The notes under the pieces are model-generated. The model ran no database searches and was not told where the DNA came from. It saw only the letters and a program-made list of their open reading frames with translations. A stretch of DNA of 64,000 nucleotides from Diplosphaera chodatii. Its lineage: Eukaryota > Chlorophyta > Trebouxiophyceae > Prasiolales > Stichococcaceae. Below are positions 22,801 to 35,262 of the stretch, one piece after another. A program made the position numbers and the translations under genes. Position 1 is the first letter of the stretch, and every line of letters begins with the position of its first letter. The stretch is from NCBI GenBank assembly GCA_032358165.1, contig JAALGY010000008.1, forward strand, positions 2,356,001 through 2,420,000. Direction: 5' to 3'.

Positions 22801-24712
22801 CGAGGCGGGTGGCAGGGTGTGTAGGCAGGATTGACCCCACATCGGCTCGGGAGACAACTCGCCATGCTGTGGTCCACAACCGGCATACTGGTCTGCACCT
22901 GCTGCAGGGCGGGAGTGTGAAAAGAGCAGCCAGAATGCATGTGGGGCTGAGCAATGTGCAGGCCGCCATGCAACTGCGTGTTTTCCGAGCACTGAGTCGG
23001 CAATTCTAGCAGCCATTGAGGCATCAAGCTGTGCCATTGTTATAGGTAGAACAGCACCGCACAACCGGCTATGCTGGGGTATGTTGTCTGCAAAAACTGT
23101 CCTCGAGGTTGAATGGCATGCAGCAGGCGGGGCTGTGGGCAGCCCTGTAGGCTCACTTCTCATCACCATGCAGGTGTTGTGATGCTGTGTGCATCGGCTG
23201 CAGGCCGCTATGGGGCGGACCAGCGGTTGGCGGGGCGTGAAGCTGACGACTAGCTGAGCGTCATACGACAGCGCATGCGAAACCGGTGCGTTCGCTTTGG
23301 CTGCAGGCGGCCATGGAGCTGAGCGCGGGGCAGCGGACGGCGATGCTGGGGGCGCGGCGGCGGCTGCTGGGCGACATGGCCGCGCTCATGCGGCAGCGGG
23401 AGCGCGTGGTGGGGCTGCTGGCGGCGGCGGCGGACGTGCCGCCGGGCGAGCTGTCCTGGGACAAGCTCGCGAGCGACGGCAACGCGCAGGTTTGCAACAT
23501 GCAGATGGCGGTCAGCTTATGCTGTTTATCAGCTGCCATGACAGTCGCTAGTGTCTCAGCACAGGGTCCCGTCAAGGCACTCACCAAAAGCCTGGCTGTC
23601 CTCCGCAGGCGACGCAGGCTGCCGAGGAGCTGCGCGGGAATCTGGATGCCGAGCGGGCTGCGGTCATCGCCTACTGGCACGCGGTGCACGAGGAGCTCCT
23701 GCAGCCCTGGCAGGTGGGTGCGCAGCCGGCACTGGGGTTCCGCCGCCCCATGATGCAAGACACCTGTCAGGGTGGCATCAATGGCGTAGGAAAGGCGGCA
23801 GCGGTGTCATGCCCACTAGCTTGCAGCATGCATGGTGTGCAGGCGTGGTACGCGTGCACATGCCGTGTCTCTGTGAGCACAGCACTGCCTGCCGCATTGC
23901 CGACTTCAGCTTGCATGCGATCGCCGTGGGATGTGCGCACACGAGCAGCGCCCACTGACGCCTGCCTGGTGCGCCTTGTGCAGGAGGCGGCGGGCGTGGT
24001 GGCGGCGTGGCCGCACACCATCGACTCCCTGGCGCTGTGCAACTATCTTGCAGGTGTGAACGGCGCGAGGTTCCTGAGCTGGTCGGTCTTGGCTGCTGCT
24101 TGGCGCACAGCTGCTGATGTATCCCCAGCTACCTCGATGTGTTGATAGGCATGCCGCAGCCTGTGCCCATGCAGCTGTACCGGGTTTGTATAATTTCTGC
24201 CAGTGCCGCCCGCTGGCCGCACGACTAGCAGCCGCCAGAACCAGATGTCTGGCTTTCGAGCAGACGGCTGCCAGCCCAGTTCCCACTGCTCGCCTTCTGT
24301 GCTGCAGCCGAGGAGGGCGACATCGCTGCGTCTGACGGCTTCGACATATCGTCGCTGCCCCGCAACTCGCCCTTCCGCCGCTTCCTGGTCGTGACGGACG
24401 ACAGCAGCTCTGGTGTGCGCTCCTGCTGGCAGAATGGCACCCATTTTGCGCATAGCGGTCCTGCTGAAGCTGCTTCCTGGGCCTTATGTGATGTGCCAAC
24501 TGCAGCAGGCCTGCAGACCTATGTTCAACCCTGTCATCCTTCACGCCTGACATGTTCCTCAGGTTCTCATGACCTGTTCTGCAGGTGGCGACAGCAGCGA
24601 CTCACGCAGCCAATCCGGCGCGGAGCAGACGTCCACCCTGCAGCACCTGGCGGCAGATGAAGAGCTAGACGAGAATCCCCCCAGCATATGCGTCCCTGGC
24701 GTGCAGCGCTGA
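19034..24712 (+). CDS. bZIP transcription factor, tandem copy B
   Basis: Twelve exons match copy A one for one: 19034-20221, 20331-20750 (or ending 20738), 21038-21208, 21511-21663, 21898-22017, 22197-22261, 22510-22609, 23307-23489, 23609-23713, 23984-24053, 24308-24412 and 24585-24712. Exons 3 to 12 have exactly the same lengths as in copy A. It keeps the Gln run, the basic region NRLAQANARRRKK, the zipper (ELAERVRALEVDTSDLARRN) and the same C-terminal blocks (LIRHKRIMRPARL, GKMWIWKPR, MELSAGQRTAMLGARRRLL, WPHTIDSLALCN). The N-terminus has diverged most. The exon-2 donor seen in copy A (AAG|GTGCGC) reads AAG|ATGCGC here. The next phase-0 donor, GTGACG at 20751, would add Met-Arg-Ser-Ser at the basic/zipper hinge and give 935 residues. 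Otherwise the frame is intact. Confidence 0.83.
20739..20756 (+). other. Lost splice donor in bZIP-B exon 2, with fallback donor
   Basis: The position equivalent to the copy-A donor GTGCGC (11951) is ATGCGC at 20739. The nearest in-phase GT is GTGACG at 20751, twelve bases on. A GTCAGT at 20747 is out of phase with exon 3. Confidence 0.7.
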
Positions 24713-26031
24713 CAGCCTGTCTCACCTGGGGCGGCCCTGCAGCTGCCAGCATAGCAGTCACCAGCAGCGGCCCTGCCATGAACAGCAGCATCTGAGGGAG
24801 CCAAACTAAACCCTACGAACCCCATGCTACTACGGCTGCAATGCCGATGGCATGCACACAGCAGCAGCAGTCACCAGGCCAACCTTTGCTGGTCTGCAAA
24901 GCCGGCCAACTTGTTGTACGGCATCTTGATGATTGCGGTCATTGATTGCTGCAGTGCTGGACGCGGCAGAATTTTCCACGAAACCACTCTGGTCACCACC
25001 TTTCAGCTGTCGGCTGAGCCAGTGCAGCTCGAGCATATTTGTACGTCGACCTACCTGTGTTTTGTAGGCACATTATTGGGCTGCACAAAGCTCTGCTGTG
25101 TGACATTCATGTTCTAATGTGAACGGCAGCGGAGTACGCCGCACTTTGATTTTCTTTGCTATGACTGCATTGTGATTCATGCTGGTATCTACAGTGGGGC
25201 CGTGCGATGTCGCTTGATTGCCCCCCGCGGCAAGTTGATACGAGGACGTTCCTCGCATCAATTATGTATGTAGTAGTGTGGGCATGGCTTGCTTGACACA
25301 GACACTAAATGCTGAAGTCAGTGAGGGCTAAAGTGGCTGCTCTTCTGTCTTGCATCGATCGTGGTTGGAGTTGCCTTGCTTTCAATGTTATCACAGTGCT
25401 TGGTTTGCAAGAACGTACAGCCTGCATTGTTGATGGAGTCACTGCACAGGTTTTAGCAGATGTATCGGCACTTTAACCAGTGAAACCGCCCCATAAGTGT
25501 CCTTGTAACTAGAGGAAATGCGGGCACGACAGTCAACTCACAGGTTCAAGCAGGTGCACTGAGAAGTTGGGAGGATTTCTGCAGCATACCACATTGCACG
25601 AGCAATACGGCATTGCTAGCATGTATGAGCACACGTTCTAGTCGCACAAACAAAAGTTTCCTTCACACTCCGCATGCATCCTTTGCAACCATACAGACAG
25701 CTCTTGCATATGCAACATGAGGGGCGCCACTCGTATCTCCAAACCATGCACGAACGAGTCTCTGAGCCCCCAATCAGTACCTCAGGCTTACATGGCCGCT
25801 TGGGTTGGCAGAGCCAGCCGTGAAGCCGCAGCGTACACACTGGTGAGGACGGTTGCAGTCGAACCCCCCTGCACCGGGGGAAAGATAGAACACTCGCGCT
25901 GCTGCCAGGAATCTCACAGCGGAAACCTAGTGCCTTATGCCTTAGTGGTGCACACAGCCAAGCATGTGCTCTGGGGTTCTCGTGAGCTGCAGCACCTGTT
26001 GATGTGGTATGCACCGGCCAGCGCAACACAC
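24713..26031. other. Intergenic between bZIP-B and Hint gene 1
   Basis: This is convergent: the 3' regions of bZIP-B (+) and Hint gene 1 (-). The first roughly 350 bp align loosely with the bZIP-A 3' region. The C-terminal exon or exons of Hint gene 1 after 26032 may lie in 25600-26000 but could not be identified. The hairpin at 25235-25261 is inside. Confidence 0.45.
25235..25261. repeat. Short inverted repeat
   Basis: TTGATACGAGGA (25235-25246) and TCCTCGCATCAA (25250-25261) pair at 11 of 12 positions around a 3-nt loop. It lies about 520 bp after the bZIP-B stop. Confidence 0.6.
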
Positions 26032-29000
26032 CTTCTGCGCGAATGATCCGATGGCGAGCGACAGCGGCTGCGCAAGGCGCAGCCTGTGGACACCCTGCAG
26101 CAGCCATGGCGCCCACCGCCACAGCGTCTGCAGCCAGCAGTCGGCAGTGTCATAGGAAGTTGAGCTCGACCAATCGCACATTTGGCTGTTGCCGCTGCAA
26201 GGCTGCTGAGGGGGCCAATTGGTTGCAACTGGGCTTGCAGGTGTACCCTCTAACCGGTGAGGCAATTTGAGCTATTCTACCAAAAGATCCCTTGCACTAT
26301 GGCTCAACAACAGCTGCAAAGTGCGCAGGGCCATATATTGAGCAGTTGGACTGAGGCAGGGTGCCACTGGCAGAGCTGCTAGTACATAGAACAGGGTGTC
26401 GCAGGATGACACAATGGAACGTCATTGTGGACAGGGCATCTAACTGCCAGGCAGGGCCGCACCCGGCCGGCGGCGGCGAAGCTGTGCATCGTCGCCTCAG
26501 CGCCCAGGGCGTCGGTGTAGGAGGACGCAGCTACGCCGTCCACCAGGATGTTGCCTGTGTGTTCAAGAAAGGGTGGTGTGAGTCAACTGCGGTCCACACC
26601 TAGCTGCCTCATAGCACTGGCTGGCCGCATCTGGCCGCATCAGAGGTCAGTCGAAAATGAGGTAACTGCATTGGTGCACGTTGGTGCAAAAGGGCTGCAC
26701 ATTTCCAGCGCCTGGGTCCGAACTGCCATCTGAAAGTGAATCATCATTGATCGTCTCGACGGGCGGCAGCTCACCGCGCAGGGTGAAGGGGTTGACCAGG
26801 CCGACGTCTGCGACTCTGCGCACGCCGGTGATCCGCGACAGCGCAGCATCGGCGGCAGCACCGGAAGCACCGGAAGTGGCGCCGGCAACCCACACGTACT
26901 GGCCTGCCCGCGCGCCTGCTGCCGGCAGCGCTGCACGGTCGGCGAACGGCTGCCCTGGAGCATCGGCAACGTACAGGATGTGGTTTTCCGTCAGCCGGAC
27001 CTGCAGCGGAGGGATGCAGGAGTCACATCCATCTCGCACATTAGGCACGAGGTGCGGCTGCTGGACCTGCATGCATGAGGCACCGCCCGAGGCTGCAGCA
27101 CATGTGCTGCTGCGGAGCTGCGGGGGTTTTCAGGGTGCAGACGTAGACGACACAAGGCCATATAATATACAGTAACAAGAGTACGCCGTGCTGGGATGCA
27201 TTTGTAGACGTCGGCGAGTGTGACGACCAATCTGAGCAGGCACACCTTCCGGCCTGATGCGGTGGTGATCTCCAGGAACGTCTGGCTGCCGGCGGTCTCG
27301 AAGTGGGGAAACATGTACACGGTGGACGTGCCCAGGGTGCCGTCCTCGTTCAGAACCTGCAGGGGACAACCGCAAGATCAGAACCAGTCAGCAGACATCT
27401 GACAGTGTGTATGTCTGTTGAAGCTGGCGGCGCAGTGCTCAGCGACCGCAGCAACCACCCTGACACGACATGACTCTGCAGGCGAGCGAGGAAGTAAAGT
27501 AGGAGCTGCTGGTGTCAACCTTGCCACTCCCCTGATAGGCGCCAGGAGGATAGTGATGCTGAGGCCGCTTGATGCACACTTTGAACGACGGCTGGGACCA
27601 GCAGGGACCAATCTTTACAGTGCAAAGTAGATCACCTGCACAACGTCGCCTGGGCGGAGCTGCGCCAGCGGCACGGAGGTGGGGGCCCCGCCGGCGGGCG
27701 GGAACCTCACGGCGGTGGCGCCCGCGGGGAAGCAGCCGCCCAGGGTGGGGTCCGCCTGCAGCTTGGCGAGCGCCTGCGACCGCAGCAGGCCAGGGCTCAG
27801 GGCTTTGACAGCTGAGGGCGGCTCAACAACCTGCCAAAAGGGCACTGGTGCCATGACATTTGACATTGATTACATACTGGTGGTGGGCCATTTTGGCCTA
27901 GCCACAGGCTCTGGCGGAAAAACCCAGAGCAACATGCACAACGAGTCGTGTACGAAACCGTTCACTCCCCGCTGACAGAATGGTTCCACTCAATCCCGGT
28001 TGGATGCACACCCCTCCAACTCTGCACATTGATCATGACAACCCCGCAAAAAGGCTGCCAGTTGCCCGGCATCCTGCTGCATAAAGTCCGCCACTGATGT
28101 GATGTTGCTGTCCTCAAACAGCTCCGAATGCTGCACCCTCTGATCTACTAGGGCTGGACACCCCCAGACCATATGCGCCTCATCATCCACCACGCCGCAG
28201 TTACACCGCTGACACAGCCGCTCTGCCCGCGGCAGCCGCTGCCACCTCCCTGTTTCCACCCCCAGCATGTGACTGCCCATGCGAAACTGTGCTAACCGCC
28301 GACGACCGGTCTTGGAGGCGACTGCCTGCAAGTAGCCGGCCATCTGGTAGTTGTCACTGTTCACAGGGCCCCTGACTCCCAGCCACTCACGCACTTTGCG
28401 CAAGTCGCTGCCATTCACAGCATCGAAGGTGCGGCGCTGCAGGTGTGCAGTGACAACAGATGTGTCAATGCGCTGCGGCACGCCGTCAACGATGGGTGAC
28501 ATGAAGTGCAGGAACGAACACACCTGGGCAGCCCAGCATGCTGAGCTGCTGGTGCTGCGCCCCGGCCGTGTGGCCAGAGCACAGTTCTCCAGGAATGCCT
28601 GCTTGGTGAGGCGGGTGTCCGGGATTGCGACCAGCCGGTTCCAGAACCGGCAGATGGCCAGCGTTGCCGTGTGCGCCACTGGGAACCGCCCAAGCTCCCC
28701 CAACACCGCCACGTTGGGAGTGCCTGTGCGCACGCCAAGAACAGACCGAAGGAACTTCCGATGGACAAGCTCACAAGTATCCATGCCAGTACCACATAAC
28801 GCCCCAGGTCCCCATGTTTCGACACCATATAGCATAACAGGACGTACTAGTGCATCAAACAAATGCAGCTGCAATGCTGGGTCATGCAGGCTCAGGTCGT
28901 GGCAACGATGCTGCAATGCAAGTGCGGCGCGCTGGGCGGAGGCCGCTCTGCCGATGCTAGCGGCAGCAAAAGAACTACGAGTAGAGATATCAACCCCCAG

Positions 29001-32000
29001 ATAGGTAAACGAGTCCAGCACTTCGATGGGAGCATGCATGTAGGTGAGAACCGGTGGTGCAGCAGCCTGGGCTGCATACACCACGACCTTTGTCTTCTTC
29101 ACGTTGACGGTGAGGCGCCAGCGCTTGCAGTACGACTCCAGCAGGTCGAGCTGCGGCTGCAGGCCGCGTACGGACGTGGACACCAGGTCCAGGTCATCTG
29201 CATAGAAGAGGGCAGGTGCCTGCACACCACACAGGGTGGGCAGGTCCAGGTCCCCGCCGGCGGCCTCCAGTTCCGCTTGGAAATCGTCAATGTAGATCCC
29301 GAAAAGGGTTGGAGATAGTGGACATCCCTGCTTAACGCCCAAAGTGCTCTGGAATGTATCGGACATTCCCCCCTCAAACTGCAATGCCATTGGCACATCA
29401 GCATACAGTGCCTGAACCCCCCTCAGAAACTCCCCATGCACCCCAATCCGCTGCAGCTTCTCCCAAAGCAAATCACGAGGTACAGTATCGTATGCCTTCT
29501 TGAAATCGACAAAGCAAGAGTACAGAGGCTGCTTATCTGCCTTGGCCTTCTCGATGAGGGTGCGAACGACGAAGGTTTGATCGGTGGTGCGGTGGTCCTT
29601 GCGGAAGCCCGCCTGTCCGCGTGCGCGCAGCTGGTGCTGCTCGGTCCACCTCATAAGCTTTTCGTTAAGCATGCAAGCATATAGTTTTGCCAGCAGAGAC
29701 CCAACAGCAATGCCACGGTAATTACCCGGATCAGATGTGTCGCCCCCCTTATGAATTGGCGTGATGCCGCACAATGCCCAGCTCCTTGGCAACGCTGCAA
29801 CTCGTTGACACGAGTTAAAAATACATGCAAGACAGGGTGCAAGCTGCGCCGCTGCAACAGATAAAGCATCCAATTTGAGCAATCCCACCGTCGCTTTGCC
29901 TCCGCGCAGGGCTCCTATAGCCTCTTGCACGGCGCCGGCTGTGAAGGGCGAGTTGAGCTCGCTCCCGTCGGCAAAAGGTGGCGCAGCCCCACTACCCGAG
30001 GTACCTGCAGTGCTTGATGGAAGTGTGGGGGCATCCAGTAGTTTACGGAAGGACTCGAGCATCACATCATCTGCTATGGGACAGGACCGCTTCTTAGCAG
30101 GTTTGAACTTCTGCCAGAACTTCTTGGAGTCGGTAGAGCGAGCCATTTCAGTGAGAGAAAGAGCCTGACTGCGGGTCCACTGGCGCTGTGTGCGGCGTAG
30201 CAGGTGCTGGTACTGCTGGCGCAGTGCGCGAGCAGCAGCTGACTGCGGGTCGCGACGCGCGGCTTGCCGCGCTGCGCGGCGCCCGCGGGCCAGTTCAGCG
30301 TCCCACCAGCGGGGCACAGCGTTGCGGTCACGCCCCCGCCCCTTGGCGGCCGGCGCTGTTGCAGCCACCTCAGCCTGCGTGGTCTCGATAAACTGGTCGA
30401 ACTGCAAGCCCACAGCATGCATGTCATCAGGTACCTGGGCGGCGTCAGCTGCCGTTGCGATGTCGACCAGTTGGGCTGCTGCATCAAGCTGCTGCAGGCG
30501 CTGCTGCCACACTCCCAGCTGCGCTGCGCTGAGGCGCAGGGGCTGCTGGGTTGTGGGCTGCTGCGGTTGCTGCTGCTGATGGCGGCGGCGCTGGCGACGT
30601 GGGAGCGGCTGCTGGGCGGCGGTGGTCCTCTTGATGAGCAAGTGCAGGGCTGCGTGGTCCGACTCGGGAGCAGGGAGTACTGTTAGGGATTGAATCAGCG
30701 GGAATGCATCAGCACTTGCAAGCACATAGTCGATCAGGCTGCTGCCCACCTGACTGTGGCTGACAAAAGTGACTTGTCCCCCCTCATCTCCTGGGACACG
30801 ACCGTTAGCAATCCTGAGGGATGTCTCAACACACATGTCAAGCAGAGCCCTGCCCCACTTGTTGGGCCGCTCCCTGCTGTCGCGGCTGTGCCGCTGTGAC
30901 TGCACAGGAGGGGCAGTGGAGGGCAGGAACTCTTCTGTGACAGGGTGATCGACAGACATGTATGTCCTTGGCTGCGTTGCAGCGCCGCATCTGCAGTGTT
31001 GGGGCACCTCTTTGGCGGGCAAGCGATCTTCGGCCGAGGATGCAATACTGTGCTGTTGCGCATGCCATGAGTACGTATAGCACACAGCACGCACGTGGTG
31101 AACCAGCAAGTTGTGCACCTGAGCAGTCGTCAGCGTCGGGTCCTGGTACTTGAGGATGTACACGCGGTTGGCCACGTCGTAGTAGGCAGCCTGCGGTGCA
31201 CAGCCGTAAAAAATGCGAGCGCAACATCACCAGCCACAGCTGGCAGCTGCACGTCTGCATCAGAAGCACGATCGGGGGCAGCTGCAGGTTTTGTCTGTCT
31301 GCATACCACAGTGGTGCTGCATCTGGGAACTTTCTCACAGGGTGCACGTGTACATTGACCACGATGCATCACCCTGGAAACACACCGATCGTGCAGTCTG
31401 CAGCAAATGCACTGCCAGCGCAGCAGCGCGCGCACCTGGCCCTGGTTGGGGTTCACGCGGACCGCGGCCATGGTGGCGCGCGCCAGGTCGCTGGGATAGT
31501 TGGCGTCGGCCAGGCGGATGATGCTGCAGCAGCCAGGCGCGGTGACGTCAGCAAGGCTGGGGCGCCGGTGCACTGCGCAGCGGCTAGGATATGCTCAATG
31601 AGGCCGTGGTGCAGCTGCACAGCTGCATGCTATGCTAGCAGCGCGAGAGTGGCGCTTCGTGGCGCCTACAGACGGTGAGCAAGCGGAGCGGCGGCGCACT
31701 CGTAGTTGTCCTGCTGCTTGGAGGCGGGCGTCACGACGGCGTCCCGGGTGGGGCCGCCCGGGGGGTTGGTGAAGCTGCCGCTGCTGGCCACCTCCACACA
31801 GTCCACTGCAGCGCACGGCACGCGCAGCTGGCATGCGCCGCCAGCCCCAAATCCGGGGTGCTGATCTCATGTCAAGTGCAGAGCATGACAAGCACTCCCA
31901 CGCAGCTGCCCCGCTGGTCGATTCAGACGGACTGCAGGAGGTACAGTGCTTGCAAGCTGCGTCTTGCTCCTGGGGATGCAGCTTGTGATGGCGCGGGGTG

Positions 32001-35000
32001 CAGCAGTGGGCTGTGCGCTGCTTTGTGCGACATGCTCACCGGTGTAGACGAAGTTGCAGGACTGCTTGTCGGCGGTGACGCTCCTGCTGGTCGGTACGAG
32101 GTATGTGGTGCCGCCCGTGGCCTTGTCCACACCCATTGGAGCGTGCAGGGCCTGGCTGTTGATCCTTGGCGTGCACACCGACCCATAGTACGCTGCGGGT
32201 GAACAACAGAGACAGAGCAGTCTGCAGGCGTCGCCATTACAGTCCGTGACAAGTGGTGCTGGTGAACAACTGAGTCGGGCCGGCAGCTGTGTAACGTTCT
32301 GCTGCTGTCAGCGCTTGACAGCAGCACAGTCTCCAGTATCCATGCCCTGCACCGCCTGCAGCGCCGGTTGCTGTGAACAAGCAGGGTCGCCGCGCCGCAC
32401 TGGGCTCACCCGGCGTCTGCATCATGCAGGCGGTCCAGGCGGACAGCAGCGCCGTCAGGTTGGCGGCGCCGGCCGAGTCCAGCTGGCCGCTGACGGTGGA
32501 GGGATCCGGAGTGAAGGCTCCGCCGTATGGTGTTGCCCGCTCGTCCGTGCAGGCGAACTGGGGAGCGAGGTCCCTGCACGCAGGTCTTGCGACGGCAGCT
32601 CAGCGAGTCATGGTGTGCTGGCTCCTGAGGAACTGCTGAGCCGCATGCAGGCGCCATGTTCGTGTCAGGAATCTGTGTCATCAACCCTATAGTGGTCCAT
32701 CAGACATGCTGTTGCTTATTCAGACAACGCGGCCCTGGCGAGAGTGCAGCTGCGGATGTGCGGAGTTATGGGGACGCACATGTACTCCTGGTAGTACAGG
32801 CCGAGTCGGTTCCTGACCGCTCCCCAAGGCACGTTGCCGCCGATCTGCAGCGAGGGCGTGCCGCCAGCGGCGCAGCCCGCACCCGCTGCCGCCTGCAGGT
32901 CGGCAGCAAAGTGGGTCAGCATCTGTCAGCGTGCCCCAAATCGCTGTGCTTCCGCGCTCGGCATCATGGCTGCAGCAGTGTGCATGGCGCGGCTCAGCTG
33001 TGCGGCTGCCAGGAAAGTAGGCAGGCAGGCAAGACACTCAGGCACTCGTCCTCTGCTGCAGGGCAGGTACATACGCCGGCACCTGCTGCAGGCGGCGTCC
33101 CATGACGGTCGACGACTGGGAAGGTGTCCCTGTGGTTGTAGCTGTGCTGCCGGTGGTGGTGCTGGATGAGATACCGGTGCCCCCACGGACGACGATCTCG
33201 AAGGTGCAGCGGTCGGCGCCGGCGGCGCAGGTGACCTGTCGCAATGGGAGCAACATGATGCAGGGCAATGGCCGGTATGAGGGGCCGCAATGCCCTGCGC
33301 TCTGACGCTGCTGCGCAGGACGGCCTGCTGCCGCCTGCGACGGCAGCTGAAGGCGCAGCCAACGCAGCAAAGTCGAGCGGCTGTGCGGCACAGCGCTATG
33401 GAAGCGGTGCCGCACACTGGCATCCTCTGTAGGGAACGAGGAAGCAGGCAGCTGCTCAACAGAGACATGAAAGATCTAATACCACCTTGATGCGCTGGCC
33501 CTGGTACTTGATGGTGCCCGTCGCCGCAGCGGAGGAGTCGCCGTTGAGCAGCTCATCGCAGTTGGTCTCCGACACGATCTACAGGACAGGGCCACCACCT
33601 CATCAGGCGGTAGGAAGGCACAAACGTTCACGGCACCCTACAACTGCCCTGCCCCGCCTTGACCCGTCCACTCAAGTGGTCGCCTGGTTGCGGCAGGTCA
33701 AGCAGCTGCAGGCAAAGCTCGGATTCTGATCAGAGGCGACCGTGGTGCTCGGCTGCACCTGCACATTCGAGATGGATGCTGCGGAGCCGTCCTTCACCAC
33801 CGTCAGCGGGAAGGCAGCGTTTCCTGCGCAGAGCAGCGGCTTGCTCAGCCACCACGTGTCAGTGGTCGTCAATCATGTGAAGCAGTCATTGACCGCCAGC
33901 CTCGTCGTCAAGTAGTAACGTGAATACCCCTGGCCAGATAGATGCGCAGGCAAAGCCACCACGCAGCTACCAGGAGCAGCAACTTGCCTTCGGACAGGAA
34001 CTGGCATGCCTCGCGGACGTCGGCGCGCGAGATGGTCGAGCCGCCGGTCACATCCACGGTGCTCCCACCCTGCAGCAGCCGCCGGCGCCCGGCTCCCGAG
34101 GTGCCGTTGCTTCCTGCGCAGGCCACGCAGGGAGTCGAAAGGAGTTGGTAAGCGGTGTCCTGGCACGTGTCCTGGCAGAGATACTACCAATCCTGAGGCA
34201 CATCTTTATGGTCATGTAGGGCAAGCCGCCGTTGCACCTGGGGCCAGCGTCACGCGCATGTAGCCCCCTGTGGCCGTGCGCAGCGTGGTGCCATTCGACT
34301 TGTCCGCCAGGGCGCCATTCTGCGGCACAGCGACAAAAGCGCTCAGGGCTGAGGGCTGGAAGACGCAAAGAGCATCACCAGCGCTTGACGGCGTAGCGGT
34401 CAGCTGTGGTTTCACAGCATGTTCGACGCACCGCAGCCTTGGTGTCCTTGACAGAGATCACGATGCCTGCCACACACAGGCACATCGCAGTGTGAGACAC
34501 GTCACAGCATCGCAGCATGTGCAGCAACCCCTTTGACAATCTTGACCAGTGTTGACGCCTGTCGACGCCCGCTCAGCAAGCAGCATCAAAACAGACAAAA
34601 TGATGCCGACACCGCGCACCTGCCACCAGGCCGGCCACTGCGCCCAGCAGGATGATGGTAAACACCAGCAGCAGGCCGGCCGCCCACTTGAGGTACTTGA
34701 ACTGCACGCCACAGCATGCAAGTGCAGGTCAAGCTCAGGATACCCAACCGGTCTCGTATACGCGACCGCGTTGCGTACCTATGCAGGTACGCAGCAGCAA
34801 GGGTGCGTGCTTATACAGCATGTCAGGAACGTAATGTGCGACAGGGTTGAAAACAGAGGAGCAGATCAATGGGGCTCACCTGCGCCTCCCTGTGGACTGT
34901 GTCCTCGATGAAGTCCACCTGCAGAGTGAGTTGTCAGGAGTCTGCTGAATCGGTTCATCAGCACATCAATGTGAAAATATCGTGAACCCGTCTGGGGCCC

Positions 35001-35262
35001 GCTCGCTGCTTCCAGCAGCCCATGGGTGGCATTGCATTGTGACGCTCATCAGCAACCACAGCACCACAGCAGCCTTGTGTGGCGGCGCACCAGCTCCTCC
35101 TTGGACACCACGCCGTCCTGGTTGGTGTCCAGGGCGGCCAGGCGCTCCTGCACCCGCCGCCGCCGCGTCGGCAGCCGCTGCAGGGTTTTCGCCGACGGCA
35201 CTGAGGCGTCCACATCCACCTTCAGGCTGTCGCTGTGGCCCAGCTCCCGGGATCCGTTGTGC
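26032..35262 (-). CDS. EF-hand / TM / ectodomain / Hint protein, gene 1
   Basis: Twenty exons with consistent phases: 35262-35091, 34918-34880, 34701-34620, 34466-34432, 34319-34238, 34113-33988, 33823-33759, 33578-33486, 33235-33083, 32892-32780, 32573-32410, 32192-32040, 31805-31700, 31523-31436, 31190-31119, 27773-27636, 27356-27246, 27000-26775, 26554-26463 and 26127-26032. Start and final exon are unresolved. Order of parts: EF-hand loop DTNQDGVVSKEE; one helix (AAGLLLVFTIILLGAVAGLVAG); an ectodomain with spaced cysteines; then a Hedgehog-type Hint domain beginning LGGCFPAGAT, with PLAQLRPGDVV, LTENHILYVA, GQYVWVAG and GNILVDGVAASSY. In Hedgehog proteins such a domain cleaves before its first Cys; here that would release or lipid-modify the upstream part (inference). 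The Cys of the family's ASCY block is Ser here. A LINE lies in the intron before the Hint exons. Intron 6 is GC-AG (GAAG|GCAAGT). Confidence 0.8.
27854..31000 (-). mobile_element. 5'-truncated LINE (non-LTR retrotransposon)
   Basis: This is inserted in the intron of Hint gene 1 between exons 31190-31119 and 27773-27636, same orientation as the host. The paralogous intron in Hint gene 2 is only about 220 bp and lacks it. The element holds the C-terminal part of an endonuclease, a reverse transcriptase and a terminal zinc-binding motif. A short tandem TGACATT TGACATT at 27854-27867 may be its 3' tail. The 5' edge lies between 31118 and about 30960 and cannot be fixed by eye; no target-site duplication was identified. 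Confidence 0.85.
27990..30960 (-). CDS. LINE ORF2-like endonuclease (partial) / reverse transcriptase
   Basis: The frame is continuous for about 990 codons without a stop. At its N-terminal side the tail of an APE-type endonuclease is visible (IDYVLASADAFPL, then ESDHAAL). The reverse transcriptase shows VDFKKAYDTVPRDLLWEKL, GVKQGCPLSPTLFGIYIDDF and the catalytic YADD at 29204-29193. Near the C-terminus LCQRCNCGVVDDEAHMVWGC (about 28215-28155) is the CxxC...H...C motif often found after LINE reverse transcriptases. The N-terminal half of the endonuclease is missing, so the copy could not retrotranspose on its own in the usual way. The lack of stops suggests a young insertion. The clade (L1, RTE or other) is not determined. 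Confidence 0.88.

Noticed and set aside
27990..31175. Single 1061-residue protein
   Set aside because: Its first part is a host exon and intron of Hint gene 1; only the portion after about 30960 belongs to the LINE.
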